From NCBI RefSeq assembly GCF_036567765.1, contig NZ_DATCTU010000034.1, positions 1 to 48,643 on the forward strand: a DNA stretch of 48,643 nucleotides, written 5' to 3'. A program made the translations under genes and the position numbers. Source of the DNA: Pseudobacteroides sp. (GTDB lineage: Bacteria > Bacillota > Clostridia > Acetivibrionales > DSM-2933). This document shows, piece after piece, positions 15,178-24,181 of the stretch; the first letter of the stretch is position 1, and every line of letters begins with the position of its first letter. The notes below the pieces were generated by a model. It was not told the DNA's origin. It searched no databases and was given only the letters and a program-made list of their open reading frames with translations.

Positions 15178-17655
15178 TTATTGCAGTGTTTGATCTTGAG
15201 TCCCTGTATCAGTGCCTAAATTATTGGTATCGATGTTGGTATCTGTGCTGTTATTTGTGGTATTTTCATTAGGATTTATTTCGGCATTAGTAATTTCAGT
15301 TGTATTATTGTTGGATGGAGGTCCTCCGTGTATCGTGCAGTAGCTTGAAGGAGCTTCATACTTCCAGTCACTAGGATACGGATCAGCAGCTTTTACTTTG
15401 TTGTAAGGAATTTTTCTCTTAACAAAAACACTTTCAATTAGAGAGGTTGCTGGACATCCAGGTCCAAATAAATTGTTCCTGCCATAACCGTCCTTATTGT
15501 CCTTACAAACCTGCACTGAAACATGAACGTCACAAATATCGCTGCTGCCTGGCTCTGTTCCGGGAAGGAAATACTCTTCGATGATCGCATTTCCTCTTGG
15601 ATCTCTTGCACAAAGGTCAGATGGAGTTTTTCCTGAGTATTTGCATACCGTCTTCTTTATAACGCCTGCAGACTGATTAAATTCTTTCGGTTTAAGATTT
15701 GCATGAGCTTTTTCCATTACCTCATGCCAGATTATAAGAGCCTGATTGTATTCTTCCGGGGACAGCTTTGAATTTTTATCGTAGCCGTACCAGGTTGCAC
15801 CCACATAATAAGGCGTATAGCCCACAAACCATTTATCTCTGTTGTCGCTTGTAGTTCCGGTCTTACCTGCGGTTGGCATTTTTCCTTTCTGTATAAGGCC
15901 CAACCCGCGGGTTGATGCAGTTCCAATTCTACATACATCCTGCATAATCTTAGTCATAATAAAAGCCGTACCTTCGTTATCAAAAACTACTGTGCTTTTG
16001 GACTTCTTCTCAAGAAGGATGTTTCCGTCCTTATCTAATACTTTGGTGTAGGTTATAGGTTCCTTGTACATGCCGTCATTAACAAACGGTACATATGAAG
16101 CTGCCATACTAAGAGGACTTACCCCATCATGCAATCCTCCCATTGCAATGGATAAGTTACCGTCGTTTTCAGGTTTTAAGTTTATGCCATTCCTTTTAAG
16201 ATATTTTAGGGACAAGGATGGACCAAGTTTTAACCATGCCTTAGCGGCAACTACGTTTATGGACTGGTAAAGTGCTGTATGGATGTTCGTAAGCCCGGTA
16301 TAGTACCCCTTTGTATAGTTTGTAGGATAGAGATTTTTACTTGCAGGGTTCAGGTAAGAAGGTGCATCGTCAAAAACCGAAGCCCCTGTTATTAATTTCA
16401 TATCTATCGCTGGTGCATAGGCAGCAATAGGTTTGAATGTGGAGCCAGGCTGTCTTTGTATTTGTGTTGCCCTGTTTAATATAAGATCACCTGTCTTTTG
16501 ACCATATCCGCCGTATAAGGCCTTTACCTGACCTGTGGCAGGATCTATTATAACCATGGCAGCTTGAGGATGCTGCAGGTTTCTTTTTATGATTGGGAAG
16601 TATTTGTCATTTGTAAACACCTCATCCATGCCCTTTTGGATATCAGGATCCATGGTTGAGTATATTTTGATACCGTTATTGTAAATGGTTTTGTCTGCCA
16701 TCTGTGAGGACATGCCTGAAGCTATAAGGTCCTTCTTGACATCCATTATTACCTGATCGACAAAAAAGCTTTGGGTTTTTACTATTTTAGTTTTGTTTTT
16801 GTTTTTATCCAAGGCCACAAATCCCAAGTCTTCCTTTATTGCTTGCTGATACTGCTGCTCGGTTATATAACCGGATTTTTTCATTTCCAGCAGTATAGTC
16901 TGCTGACGCTCTATGTTGTTTTTAATATTTTTTTCAGAAACAGGTGCATAGATTCCGGGCAGATTTGTTATACCTGCAAGACTTGCACACTGTGCAAGGG
17001 TAAGGTCCTTGACGCTTTTTCCGAAGTATACCTTTGATGCAGTTTCCACACCGTAATAATTACCGCCCATATATATTAAATTCATATAAAGGTCAAGTAT
17101 TTTATCCTTGGAAATGTGTTTTTCCAGTTGGATCGCCATGTATTGTTCCTGTACTTTTCGTTTTAAGGTTCTTCTGGTATCGCCTGTAATATTTCTTACA
17201 AGCTGCTGTGTGATTGTACTTCCGCCATGTATATTTCCACCTGGCCTCAAGAAGTTGAAAACTGCACTGGAGATTCGTACAAGGTCTATTCCCTTGTGCT
17301 CGTAGAAGCGTTTGTCCTCAATAGAAACAAAAGCGTGTCTCAAGTAATCAGGTATGTAATCATGTTCAACCTCTATTCTATTCTGCTCGCTTTTTAACTG
17401 TGTAATCTCGTTACCTTTTGAGTCGTATACGAAAGATGTACTATTTGTGGTCACAAGTTGTTCCGGTTTTATAGGAGTAGTGGTTTTAATATAACCATAT
17501 ACCAAACCTCCTACTATTCCGGCTGCTGCAAAGGATACCAGTAAAAAAGAAACCAATAGAATTTTTATTACTGTGATAATAAATATAAATAACTGGCTAT
17601 GCCGTTTTTTAGTTCTTGTAGAAGAACTTGAAACGGCTTTTGTTTTCGGATTCAT
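15178..17655 (-). CDS. Class A penicillin-binding protein (PBP1A type)
   Basis: This 825-residue bifunctional peptidoglycan synthase starts at ATG 17655 behind GGAGGG. A basic cytoplasmic tail is followed by one transmembrane segment at about 28-55. The GT51 glycosyltransferase has catalytic Glu113 in SIEDKRFYEHKGID, GGSTITQQLVRN near 144 and RKVQEQYMAIQLE near 166. The transpeptidase carries Ser405-x-x-Lys408 (PGSTFKP), Ser465-Ile-Asn467 and Lys598-Thr-Gly600 (AGKTGTT), all intact. The last about 60 residues are an Asn/Thr/Asp/Gln-rich, low-complexity, probably disordered tail. It polymerises and cross-links cell-wall peptidoglycan on the outer face. It is encoded alone, with a terminator 20 bases after the stop. 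Confidence 0.96.
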   Translation of the reverse strand: MNPKTKAVSSSSTRTKKRHSQLFIFIITVIKILLVSFLLVSFAAAGIVGGLVYGYIKTTTPIKPEQLVTTNSTSFVYDSKGNEITQLKSEQNRIEVEHDYIPDYLRHAFVSIEDKRFYEHKGIDLVRISSAVFNFLRPGGNIHGGSTITQQLVRNITGDTRRTLKRKVQEQYMAIQLEKHISKDKILDLYMNLIYMGGNYYGVETASKVYFGKSVKDLTLAQCASLAGITNLPGIYAPVSEKNIKNNIERQQTILLEMKKSGYITEQQYQQAIKEDLGFVALDKNKNKTKIVKTQSFFVDQVIMDVKKDLIASGMSSQMADKTIYNNGIKIYSTMDPDIQKGMDEVFTNDKYFPIIKRNLQHPQAAMVIIDPATGQVKALYGGYGQKTGDLILNRATQIQRQPGSTFKPIAAYAPAIDMKLITGASVFDDAPSYLNPASKNLYPTNYTKGYYTGLTNIHTALYQSINVVAAKAWLKLGPSLSLKYLKRNGINLKPENDGNLSIAMGGLHDGVSPLSMAASYVPFVNDGMYKEPITYTKVLDKDGNILLEKKSKSTVVFDNEGTAFIMTKIMQDVCRIGTASTRGLGLIQKGKMPTAGKTGTTSDNRDKWFVGYTPYYVGATWYGYDKNSKLSPEEYNQALIIWHEVMEKAHANLKPKEFNQSAGVIKKTVCKYSGKTPSDLCARDPRGNAIIEEYFLPGTEPGSSDICDVHVSVQVCKDNKDGYGRNNLFGPGCPATSLIESVFVKRKIPYNKVKAADPYPSDWKYEAPSSYCTIHGGPPSNNNTTEITNAEINPNENTTNNSTDTNIDTNNLGTDTGTQDQTLQ

Positions 17656-17991
17656 GTTACCCTCCTAAGTATTTTAAAACTAAAAATAATTTACGTGATA
17701 AATATTAAATGATCAAAAACATTTTAGTGTTTTTGATCCTAAATTATTATAACACAAAAAAAATACATTTGCTAAGGAATTAATGTACTGGTAAGATACA
17801 TATATATTTTTACCAATTACTTCATAGTTTATTATATGTCTTGCAATAACATTTTCTTTTATTTTATTTTTATACATGTGGAAAAAACTTCAGCATCAGC
17901 CCATGCTAAACCTGCAGATTGAGATATGTCGTATAGAGCGGGAAACAATTCAGATGATATAAATACTGTCATGTTTACTGATTCAAGTTGA
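17656..17991. other. Upstream region of the PBP gene; no gene seen
   Basis: This 336-bp AT-rich interval lies between two minus-strand genes. It holds GATCAAAAAC (17711-17720) and its perfect complement GTTTTTGATC (17729-17738), a 10-bp hairpin that would lie in the 5' leader of the PBP mRNA. On the minus strand a TATAAT -10 box (17751-17746) lies just upstream of the hairpin, with no convincing -35. The remaining part, 17760-17991, shows no frame with a ribosome site. Confidence 0.5.
17711..17738 (-). promoter_or_regulatory. Hairpin in the PBP mRNA leader
   Basis: This is a perfect 10-bp inverted repeat with an 8-nt loop (ATTTTAGT), just downstream of a minus-strand TATAAT (17751-17746) and about 55 bases before the PBP start. 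On the mRNA it would be a 5'-terminal stem, possibly a stabiliser or an operator. Its function is unknown. Confidence 0.4.
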
Positions 17992-18387
17992 TTATCTTAA
18001 ATTATAGTTACCAAGGATTTTCAGCCTCTCAAGCTCTTTAATCATGACATCGTACAAATTCAGATCCAGGGTATTGCATATTGATGTCAGATAAAAAAGG
18101 TTTCTGCCAATTTCTTTTTCTATAAGGTCCCTGCAGTTATCGCACAATTTCCCTTCAGTATGGGATTTCATGAGTTTTTTTAGCTCTTCAATATCTCCTT
18201 CGGTTTTATGATTCTGTTTCTTGGCATGAATTTTAATACAACCGCATTGAGTAACAGACTTAACTATAGACCTGTTAATGCGTGCATTTGAGTCCTGGAA
18301 TTTTGTTATTTGATCGATAATGCTTTTATTTCTAACAAGAAGATCTGAAACAGTATATTGAAACTGGTCAATTAACATGTCTTTCAA
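17992..18387 (-). CDS. Conserved clostridial-type protein with Cys motifs and MazG-like C-terminus
   Basis: This 131-residue soluble protein has a conserved-looking core, SVTQCGCIKIHAKKQ (CGC near residue 49), and a second cysteine pair, LCDNC, near 83. The last 45 residues (EIGRNLFYLTSICNTLDLNLYDVMIKEL) resemble the C-terminal helices of MazG-like nucleotide pyrophosphohydrolases, but the catalytic ExxE/ExxD motifs of that family are not seen, so enzymatic activity is doubtful. From memory, similar clostridial proteins are often labelled DUF1573; I could not check this. The cysteine pairs could bind a metal. The ATG 18387 start has a GGAGTG-like site. It stands between pbp and a radical-SAM gene on the same strand. 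Confidence 0.65.
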   Translation of the reverse strand: MKDMLIDQFQYTVSDLLVRNKSIIDQITKFQDSNARINRSIVKSVTQCGCIKIHAKKQNHKTEGDIEELKKLMKSHTEGKLCDNCRDLIEKEIGRNLFYLTSICNTLDLNLYDVMIKELERLKILGNYNLR

Positions 18388-18534
18388 TATATATCACTCC
18401 TTTGATAAGAATAGAGTTATGTTTTGTGGAATGTTTTGAATCTTAAAACAGGAAAATGCGATTACTTAAATTATAATTCTTATGTTAGGTCTTTGTCAAT
18501 GAAAATGATAAGTGCGACAGAAGGCATGTAAGTG

Positions 18535-19431
18535 TTATATGCCTTCTAAATCAAAGTCAGGAACGTATTTGGAATCTGCTGAGTCTCTTTCTTGGAAGTA
18601 GCCATTTGCAAAGTCTAATTTCAGAAAATAGTTTAACACCTTTTCGTATTCCTTTCTAATTATTCTTCTGTCGATTTCTGGATATAAATAGGAATGGTAA
18701 AAGGGGGTATACTGGCTCATAATGCTTACAACAATATCATCAGAGGGAAGATTTGACTTAATAAATTCCAGTATTTTTATAGACTCCCCTGTCATTCCCG
18801 GAAGCACCAGATGCCTTATTATTAGACCCTTTTGCATAATCCCTTCTTCGTTAAATTGTGCCCTGCCGGTTTGGCGGTACATCTCCAGCACAGCAGCTGA
18901 TGCAGTGTTAAAATAATCCTTTGCATCGGAATATTTAAGAGATGATTCGTTTTTAAAATATTTTATATCGGGTAGGTAAACGTTCACAAGGCCGTCAAGA
19001 AGCTTTAAACCTGATAGACTATCATAGCCGTTTGAATTGTAGACTACTGGAATCCTGAGGCTGCTGCCCAAATCCTTTAAGCATTCCATAATTGACATTG
19101 TGTAATGTGATGGACTTACAAAGTTTATGTTATGGGCACCCTTTTGTTGAAGATTTAGAATTATTTGTTGAAGCTCTTCATGGGATAGCTCCTTTCCGAA
19201 GTTATCCTGGCTTATCTTGTAGTTTTGACAAAAAACGCATTTAAGATTGCATCCGGAGAAAAAAATGGTTCCCGAGCCCTTTGTGCCGCTGATGCAAGGC
19301 TCTTCCCATTTATGAATAAACGCTTTTGCAATTCTTATTGCAGAACCCGCGTTGCATTTTCCAATTTTTTTGGTTCGGTCAATCATGCAGCTTCGTGGAC
19401 ATATGCTGCAGCATGAAAAATTGTATTCCAT
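18535..19431 (-). CDS. Radical-SAM protein, PFL-activating-enzyme-like (COG1313)
   Basis: This 298-residue protein starts with MEYNFSCCSICPRSCMIDR, a cysteine-rich N-terminus that may hold an extra metal centre. The radical-SAM cluster motif CNLKCVFC (CxxxCxxC) lies near residues 60-67 within FFSGCNLKCVFCQNYKISQ, followed by NINFVSPSHYT and the barrel segments RIPVVYNSNGYDS and LVNVYLPDIKYF. This matches the uncharacterised family annotated as 'putative pyruvate formate-lyase activating enzyme'. No glycyl-radical enzyme gene is adjacent, so the true target is unknown. The start is ATG 19431, with a weak ribosome site. Confidence 0.85.
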   Translation of the reverse strand: MEYNFSCCSICPRSCMIDRTKKIGKCNAGSAIRIAKAFIHKWEEPCISGTKGSGTIFFSGCNLKCVFCQNYKISQDNFGKELSHEELQQIILNLQQKGAHNINFVSPSHYTMSIMECLKDLGSSLRIPVVYNSNGYDSLSGLKLLDGLVNVYLPDIKYFKNESSLKYSDAKDYFNTASAAVLEMYRQTGRAQFNEEGIMQKGLIIRHLVLPGMTGESIKILEFIKSNLPSDDIVVSIMSQYTPFYHSYLYPEIDRRIIRKEYEKVLNYFLKLDFANGYFQERDSADSKYVPDFDLEGI

Positions 19432-19634
19432 AAAACACCTGCTTTAATATATTTGAAAGTTAAAAACATACTTTACAATAATAGCAAATAAAATTATAAT
19501 ATGACTAAAGACAACGTGCGTCAAGTACGCAATTTTGGGATTTTTGTCTTATAACTGTATTTGTTACTGTTAAACACGTTCTTATCTGTGTTTTCGTGGG
19601 AATGTCTTCAATCATTCCTTAGAAGGAGCGAATT

Positions 19635-20591
19635 ATGAATATAAGCGGTATTACTTATGCCAACAAGAGGAATGCAAAGCTTGGAAGGACTATAATGTTA
19701 ACATTAATCATATTGATTCTGCTGGCTGTTACGGCAATCTTCGGTATTTCAGCATACGTGGGGTGGTCTTTGATACATCCCGAAAAGAGAAGTCTTCCTA
19801 AATTCTCATCCAATATAGTAATTGAATATGATGATATCCAATTTAAAGATATTTCAAAAGCAATACCCCTTAAGGGTTGGTATTTTAAAGCTAAGGGCAG
19901 CGACAAAACAATTATTATGGCACATGGCTATAAAAACAACAGGCTTCAGTTTGAAGAAAGAACTTTGGAAATGATTAGCGGATTGCAATCCAAAGGCTTC
20001 AACGTGTTAACCTTTGACTTCAGAAATTCCGGTATCTCGGGCGGGGATAAGACAACTATTGGCATTTATGAAACGGATGACTTGCTAGGTGCCATCAAGT
20101 ATGCAAAATCCCTTGGAAATAAGCATATAGTGCTTATGGGGTTTTCCATGGGGGCTTCAACGTCCATTCATACGGCAGCACAAAGCCCTGATGTTGAGGC
20201 TGTAATTGCAGACTCACCGTTTGATGATCTGGATACATACCTTAAGGATAATTTGAGCGTATGGAGTAACCTACCCAAGTTTCCTTTTAACGAAACAATT
20301 CTCCTGACTGTAAAATTAATGGCGAATGTGGATCCAAAAAAGTTATCGCCTAAAGAAGATATAAAGAGCATAGCACCTAGGCCTGTGATGCTGATTCATG
20401 GCGAGGATGACAATTCCATTCCAATAAGGAACAGCGAAGAGCTCTATAATGCGTATTCAGGAAAAAACACTGAGAACATAACCTTCTGGAGGGTTGATGG
20501 GGCAAGGCATGTTGGAAGCTACGAAAAAGATACAAAAGAGTATATGAATAGGGTGTATGATTTTTTAGGAAAAGTATATGGGGACAAATAA
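19635..20591 (+). CDS. Membrane-anchored alpha/beta hydrolase
   Basis: This 318-residue protein starts at ATG 19635 behind AAGGAGCG. One hydrophobic segment (about residues 18-42) anchors it, with the hydrolase fold outside. The fold shows TIIMAHGYKNNR (oxyanion region), NVLTFDFRNSGISGG, the nucleophile elbow GFSMGAST near residue 172, an acid in HGEDDNSIP near 258 and the catalytic His in DGARHVGSY near 293, so the triad is complete. It is similar to uncharacterised serine hydrolases of the BAAT/peptidase S9 or YqkD type in Firmicutes. The substrate is not known. It overlaps the next gene by 14 bases, so the pair is translationally coupled. Confidence 0.85.
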   Translation: MNISGITYANKRNAKLGRTIMLTLIILILLAVTAIFGISAYVGWSLIHPEKRSLPKFSSNIVIEYDDIQFKDISKAIPLKGWYFKAKGSDKTIIMAHGYKNNRLQFEERTLEMISGLQSKGFNVLTFDFRNSGISGGDKTTIGIYETDDLLGAIKYAKSLGNKHIVLMGFSMGASTSIHTAAQSPDVEAVIADSPFDDLDTYLKDNLSVWSNLPKFPFNETILLTVKLMANVDPKKLSPKEDIKSIAPRPVMLIHGEDDNSIPIRNSEELYNAYSGKNTENITFWRVDGARHVGSYEKDTKEYMNRVYDFLGKVYGDK

Positions 20592-21174
20592 TTTTTCATT
20601 CCAGTGTATTAGTGATTTTATATTTGCCGAATCAAAGATTTACCCTTCAGACATTATTCTGGTTCCCGGAAGTGACTGTATGGAGCTTGCAGTAAGAGCT
20701 GCAAAGCTTTATGCTTCATGCATGGCACCTGTTATTCTAATATCAGGCGGAGCAAATCCTTTATTGCCGGAATATACTTCGGAGAGTGAGTTTTTAAAAA
20801 ATATTGCAGTTTCTGAGGGAGTACAGCCTGAAGATATTATTATGGAGGACAGGGCCAGGAACACCTTCGAGAATGCGGTGCTTTCATGGAACATAATCCG
20901 GCAGAAGGGATTGAATCCATTAAGGTGCATAATGGTTTGTAAGGCTTATCATTCAAGGAGGGCTCTTTTGACATACCAGACCAGATTTCCTGCAGGTATA
21001 GAGTTTTTTGTTTCAACGGTTGAGGACTGGAAAAAAATAAACAGACAAAATTGGTTTCAGACTGATATCGGTATCGAAACGGTCATGGGGGAGATTGTAA
21101 AAATTGGGGAGTATTTCAAAGGAGAATTGAAGCCGCTTTATGAAAAGGAGAATGATTATTTCTCCAGAGTTTGA
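20578..21174 (+). CDS. YdcF/SanA-like DUF218 protein
   Basis: This 198-residue protein starts at ATG 20578 inside the end of the hydrolase gene; TTAGGAAAAG is the likely ribosome site. Characteristic DUF218 segments are SDIILVPGSDCMELAVRAAKLY, APVILISGGANP, then EGVQPEDIIMEDRARNTFENAV and MVCKAYHSRRALLTYQ. The family is linked to envelope functions (SanA, ElyC in E. coli), and some members bind S-adenosylmethionine. This copy lacks a transmembrane start and so appears cytosolic. Its TGA touches the stop of the convergent GGDEF/HD-GYP gene with no gap. Confidence 0.85.
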   Translation: MGTNNFSFQCISDFIFAESKIYPSDIILVPGSDCMELAVRAAKLYASCMAPVILISGGANPLLPEYTSESEFLKNIAVSEGVQPEDIIMEDRARNTFENAVLSWNIIRQKGLNPLRCIMVCKAYHSRRALLTYQTRFPAGIEFFVSTVEDWKKINRQNWFQTDIGIETVMGEIVKIGEYFKGELKPLYEKENDYFSRV

Positions 21175-22764
21175 TCAAGAGGCCTCTAGGGCTTCCAGTC
21201 TTTTTACAAACAGTGATACAAGGTTGGGATCAAATTGCGTACCGCTTTTCGATATTAACTCGGCTAAAGCCTCCTCGTGTGTTAATGTATCTCGGTATAC
21301 TCTCTTAACTATCATAGCAGAAAATGAATCGGCAATCTGAACAATACGACCCTCAAGGGAAATGCCATCCCCTGACAGATTTCTCGGATAACCGGATCCA
21401 TTCCATTGTTCATGATGATGTTTTACTCCGTTAATAATAGTTTCGGACAAGTCCAAATGTTTAAGAATGCTTATGCCATAATCAACATGGTTTTTCATTA
21501 CCAAGTATTCCTTGTCTGTTAGCTTGCCGGACTTTCTTATAATATCACTTGATATAATGGTTTTTCCTATGTCGTGGAGCCATCCCGCTGTATATATATC
21601 GTCCACAAATTGGGAAGGAAGGTTCAGCTCTATAGCAAGCAATGAGGCATAGTATGCAGTATAACCTGAATGTACGAAGGTATACATATCCTTCTCTGCA
21701 AGAACATTTAAAAAATCATAGCCTGCATCGGTCAGAATCGGGGGCTCTTGCTTTGTATATATGCTTCCCCTTATATTCTTAAACTTATTTATGAACATAT
21801 TCTTGTCTGCGTTATTTAAAAGTCTTTCAATACTGGTATTTTTGTCACCGTGTGAATGTGCCTCTCCAATTGCGAAAGAAAGCTTTATGGGATCAATCTC
21901 AGGATCAAGAATGAATAGCTTGTTTTTCAAAGTATTGTATAATCTGCGGCTAAGAAGGCCCGGGTGCATATTAGAGTCTTTGACAAGCACAATAAACTCA
22001 TTTCCACCCATTCTTCCTATTATGCTGGTAAACTCACTTGTTTCATCTTTCAAGACTTGTGCCACCTGTATTAGCACATTGTTTCCAGCAGAGTATCCGT
22101 ATGTATTGTTTATCTGCTTGAAGCGGTCGGTATCGATAATTAGCAATGTGACACTGCATCCCTCGTACAGCCACTTTTGACCTGTTTCAAGGGTATGGGA
22201 CATAGTGGCGGTAGGTGTGAGGGAATCTCTGATACTGAGTAGGCGGAACTTATCCCTTTCTGAAATAAGATGACGAAAGAGCCTTGATATTACAGTGATT
22301 GATATGGAACTAAATAGAATTCCCTGTCTGATTCCTCCAACCTGATCTAAAGGACGGAAATCCTTCAGATAGTCTATTTGAAAATAAAGAACAAGACTTA
22401 GAAATATTACCGATACCATATCTGTAAAAAGTATTGAATAAATTAGACATAAGGCTGAAGAGTCGGTAATGACGCCTCTGAAGTAGTAAACATCAAACTC
22501 ATGAACAGATATATTTATAACATAAACGGCGAAAGCCATATAGGCCAAAATGTATTTCAATAACTTGAATCTTTTGCAAAGTTTCCAATATTTGCTTAAC
22601 AATATTAGTATGCTAAAAGGCAATGATAAACTAAGGAGCAGTATTTTTCCATTCCAAAAAATAGGTTTAATTACTATATATAATAGAAGAAAAATAAAAA
22701 ATATATCTAGCTTGTATTTGTCGATAAGCAATAGCATTTTGGAATTTTGAATAATTCTATGCAA
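21175..22764 (-). CDS. Membrane GGDEF (degenerate) plus HD-GYP protein, probable c-di-GMP phosphodiesterase
   Basis: The start is TTG 22764, nine bases after AGGAGG, giving 529 residues. The N-terminal about 165 residues hold several hydrophobic segments. A GGDEF-type domain follows (TDRFKQINNTYGYSAGNNVL), but its signature reads RMGGNEF: the third residue is Asn, not Asp/Glu, so cyclase activity is doubtful. The C-terminal HD-GYP domain is intact: HSGYTAYYASLLA, AGWLHDIGKTII (HD), MKNHVDYG, VKHHHEQWNGSGYP (HHExxDGxGYP-like) and IVQIADSFSAM. It is predicted to hydrolyse c-di-GMP. It follows rdgB by 25 bases on the same strand, so it is probably the last gene of rph-rdgB. Confidence 0.9.
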   Translation of the reverse strand: MHRIIQNSKMLLLIDKYKLDIFFIFLLLYIVIKPIFWNGKILLLSLSLPFSILILLSKYWKLCKRFKLLKYILAYMAFAVYVINISVHEFDVYYFRGVITDSSALCLIYSILFTDMVSVIFLSLVLYFQIDYLKDFRPLDQVGGIRQGILFSSISITVISRLFRHLISERDKFRLLSIRDSLTPTATMSHTLETGQKWLYEGCSVTLLIIDTDRFKQINNTYGYSAGNNVLIQVAQVLKDETSEFTSIIGRMGGNEFIVLVKDSNMHPGLLSRRLYNTLKNKLFILDPEIDPIKLSFAIGEAHSHGDKNTSIERLLNNADKNMFINKFKNIRGSIYTKQEPPILTDAGYDFLNVLAEKDMYTFVHSGYTAYYASLLAIELNLPSQFVDDIYTAGWLHDIGKTIISSDIIRKSGKLTDKEYLVMKNHVDYGISILKHLDLSETIINGVKHHHEQWNGSGYPRNLSGDGISLEGRIVQIADSFSAMIVKRVYRDTLTHEEALAELISKSGTQFDPNLVSLFVKRLEALEAS

Positions 22765-22789
22765 GATTAACTGCCTCCTGAACAATTAA

Positions 22790-23386
22790 TTATTTAAATC
22801 TTGATTGCAGTTCATCCACCATTAGCCTTAATGCTTTACCGCGATGGCTTATTTCATGTTTCAGCTCTGATTTCATCTGTGCTGTTGTCATCTGGTATTG
22901 AGGAACATAAAATATCGGATCATAACCAAACCCGTTAATCCCTTTAGGTTCAAATGCAATATAACCCTCACAGGTTCCTTTTACTGTAAAGCTGTCTCCC
23001 CCGGGAAATACAACGGCAATCACGCATATAAACCGTGCTGTGCGGTTTTCAAAAGGGACATCATTTAAAAGATTTAACAGTTTAGTGTTTTTTTCTTCAT
23101 CAGAAGCATTTTCTCCTGCAAATCTTGCAGAATAAATGCCCGGTGCACCGTTAAGATAATCTACCTCAAGGCCGGAATCGTCTGCCATGACGATTTCACC
23201 TGTAATACCGCAGATTTCTCTTGCTTTAATTAATGCATTTTCCTCAAAGGTTGAACCTGTTTCCTCAATATCGATGTTTATACCTACTGATTCCATTGAT
23301 AAAACCTGGTAGGGAAAATTTGCTAATATTTCTGATATTTCTCGGATTTTTCCCTTATTCTTGGTTGCTGCTATGAACTTTTTCAT
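22790..23386 (-). CDS. rdgB: XTP/dITP (non-canonical purine NTP) pyrophosphatase RdgB
   Basis: This 198-residue protein starts at ATG 23386 and begins [21 protein letters not shown], the family's substrate-binding SxNxxK-type motif. [44 protein letters not shown] and the ending GFGYDPIFY, then [12 protein letters not shown], are all diagnostic. It removes deaminated purine nucleotides (ITP, dITP, XTP). It overlaps the 3' end of rph by 32 bases, the usual rph-rdgB linkage. Confidence 0.95.
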   Translation of the reverse strand: MKKFIAATKNKGKIREISEILANFPYQVLSMESVGINIDIEETGSTFEENALIKAREICGITGEIVMADDSGLEVDYLNGAPGIYSARFAGENASDEEKNTKLLNLLNDVPFENRTARFICVIAVVFPGGDSFTVKGTCEGYIAFEPKGINGFGYDPIFYVPQYQMTTAQMKSELKHEISHRGKALRLMVDELQSRFK

Positions 23387-24131
23387 CCTTTGTAACTCCC
23401 CCGATATAGTTGGTTAAGGGACCTAAAACATTCTTTTGAAGTTCTATGAGCTTTGATATTCCTGACTCGGATAACTTTAATAGCCTGTCAAGCTCGTTCC
23501 TGCTGAATGCAGCCTGTTCACCCGTTGCCTGAACCTCTATGAACTTTCCTGAACCCGTCATAATAACATTCATATCCACTATTGCCCTTGAATCTTCCTC
23601 ATAGCACAAATCAAGCATCTCATGGCCGTACACAATACCTACACTTGTTGCAGCCACATAATCCATAATTGGTGTTTTATTGATTAACCCATTGTCTATC
23701 ATATATTTGCATGCCTCAACTGTAGCTACAAACGCACCGGTAATGGAAGCAGTTCTTGTACCGCCATCAGCCTGTATAACGTCACAATCCAATGTTATTA
23801 CTCTTTCTCCTAAAATATTAAAGTTTATTACCGATCTTAAAGCTCTGCCAATTAGTCTCTGAATTTCCTGGGTTCTTCCGTTTAGTTTGAGCTTGCTTAT
23901 ATCTCTGGAATTTCTAGTCTGAGTGGCTCTAGGCAGCATTGAGTATTCTGCAGTTAGCCAACCTTCACCTGAATTCTTTTTAAACGGAGGGACTTTATCG
24001 TCCACCGAAGCTGTGCAAATCACCTTTGTATTTCCCACTTCAATCAATACCGATCCCTCTGCATGCTTAATATAATTTCTGGTTATTTTAACAGGACGAA
24101 GCTGTCCGTCACTTCTACCGTCCAATCTCAA
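23355..24131 (-). CDS. rph: Ribonuclease PH
   Basis: This 3' to 5' phosphorolytic exonuclease trims tRNA 3' ends. The frame opens at TTG 24152, but homologues begin 'M-R-x-DGR', so TTG 24131 (reading [16 protein letters not shown]) is preferred, with AAAGG 11 bases upstream. GTG 24140 is too near that site. Diagnostic segments are [69 protein letters not shown] (the phosphate/metal site) and [21 protein letters not shown]. The length of 258 residues is normal. It is followed by overlapping rdgB; galE lies 50 bases upstream on the same strand. Confidence 0.95.
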   Translation of the reverse strand: MRLDGRSDGQLRPVKITRNYIKHAEGSVLIEVGNTKVICTASVDDKVPPFKKNSGEGWLTAEYSMLPRATQTRNSRDISKLKLNGRTQEIQRLIGRALRSVINFNILGERVITLDCDVIQADGGTRTASITGAFVATVEACKYMIDNGLINKTPIMDYVAATSVGIVYGHEMLDLCYEEDSRAIVDMNVIMTGSGKFIEVQATGEQAAFSRNELDRLLKLSESGISKLIELQKNVLGPLTNYIGGVTKDEKVHSSNQE

Positions 24132-24181
24132 TGATGTCACTACCTTTCTCAAGTTAATAAATTTTTTGCAAATTTTACGAT

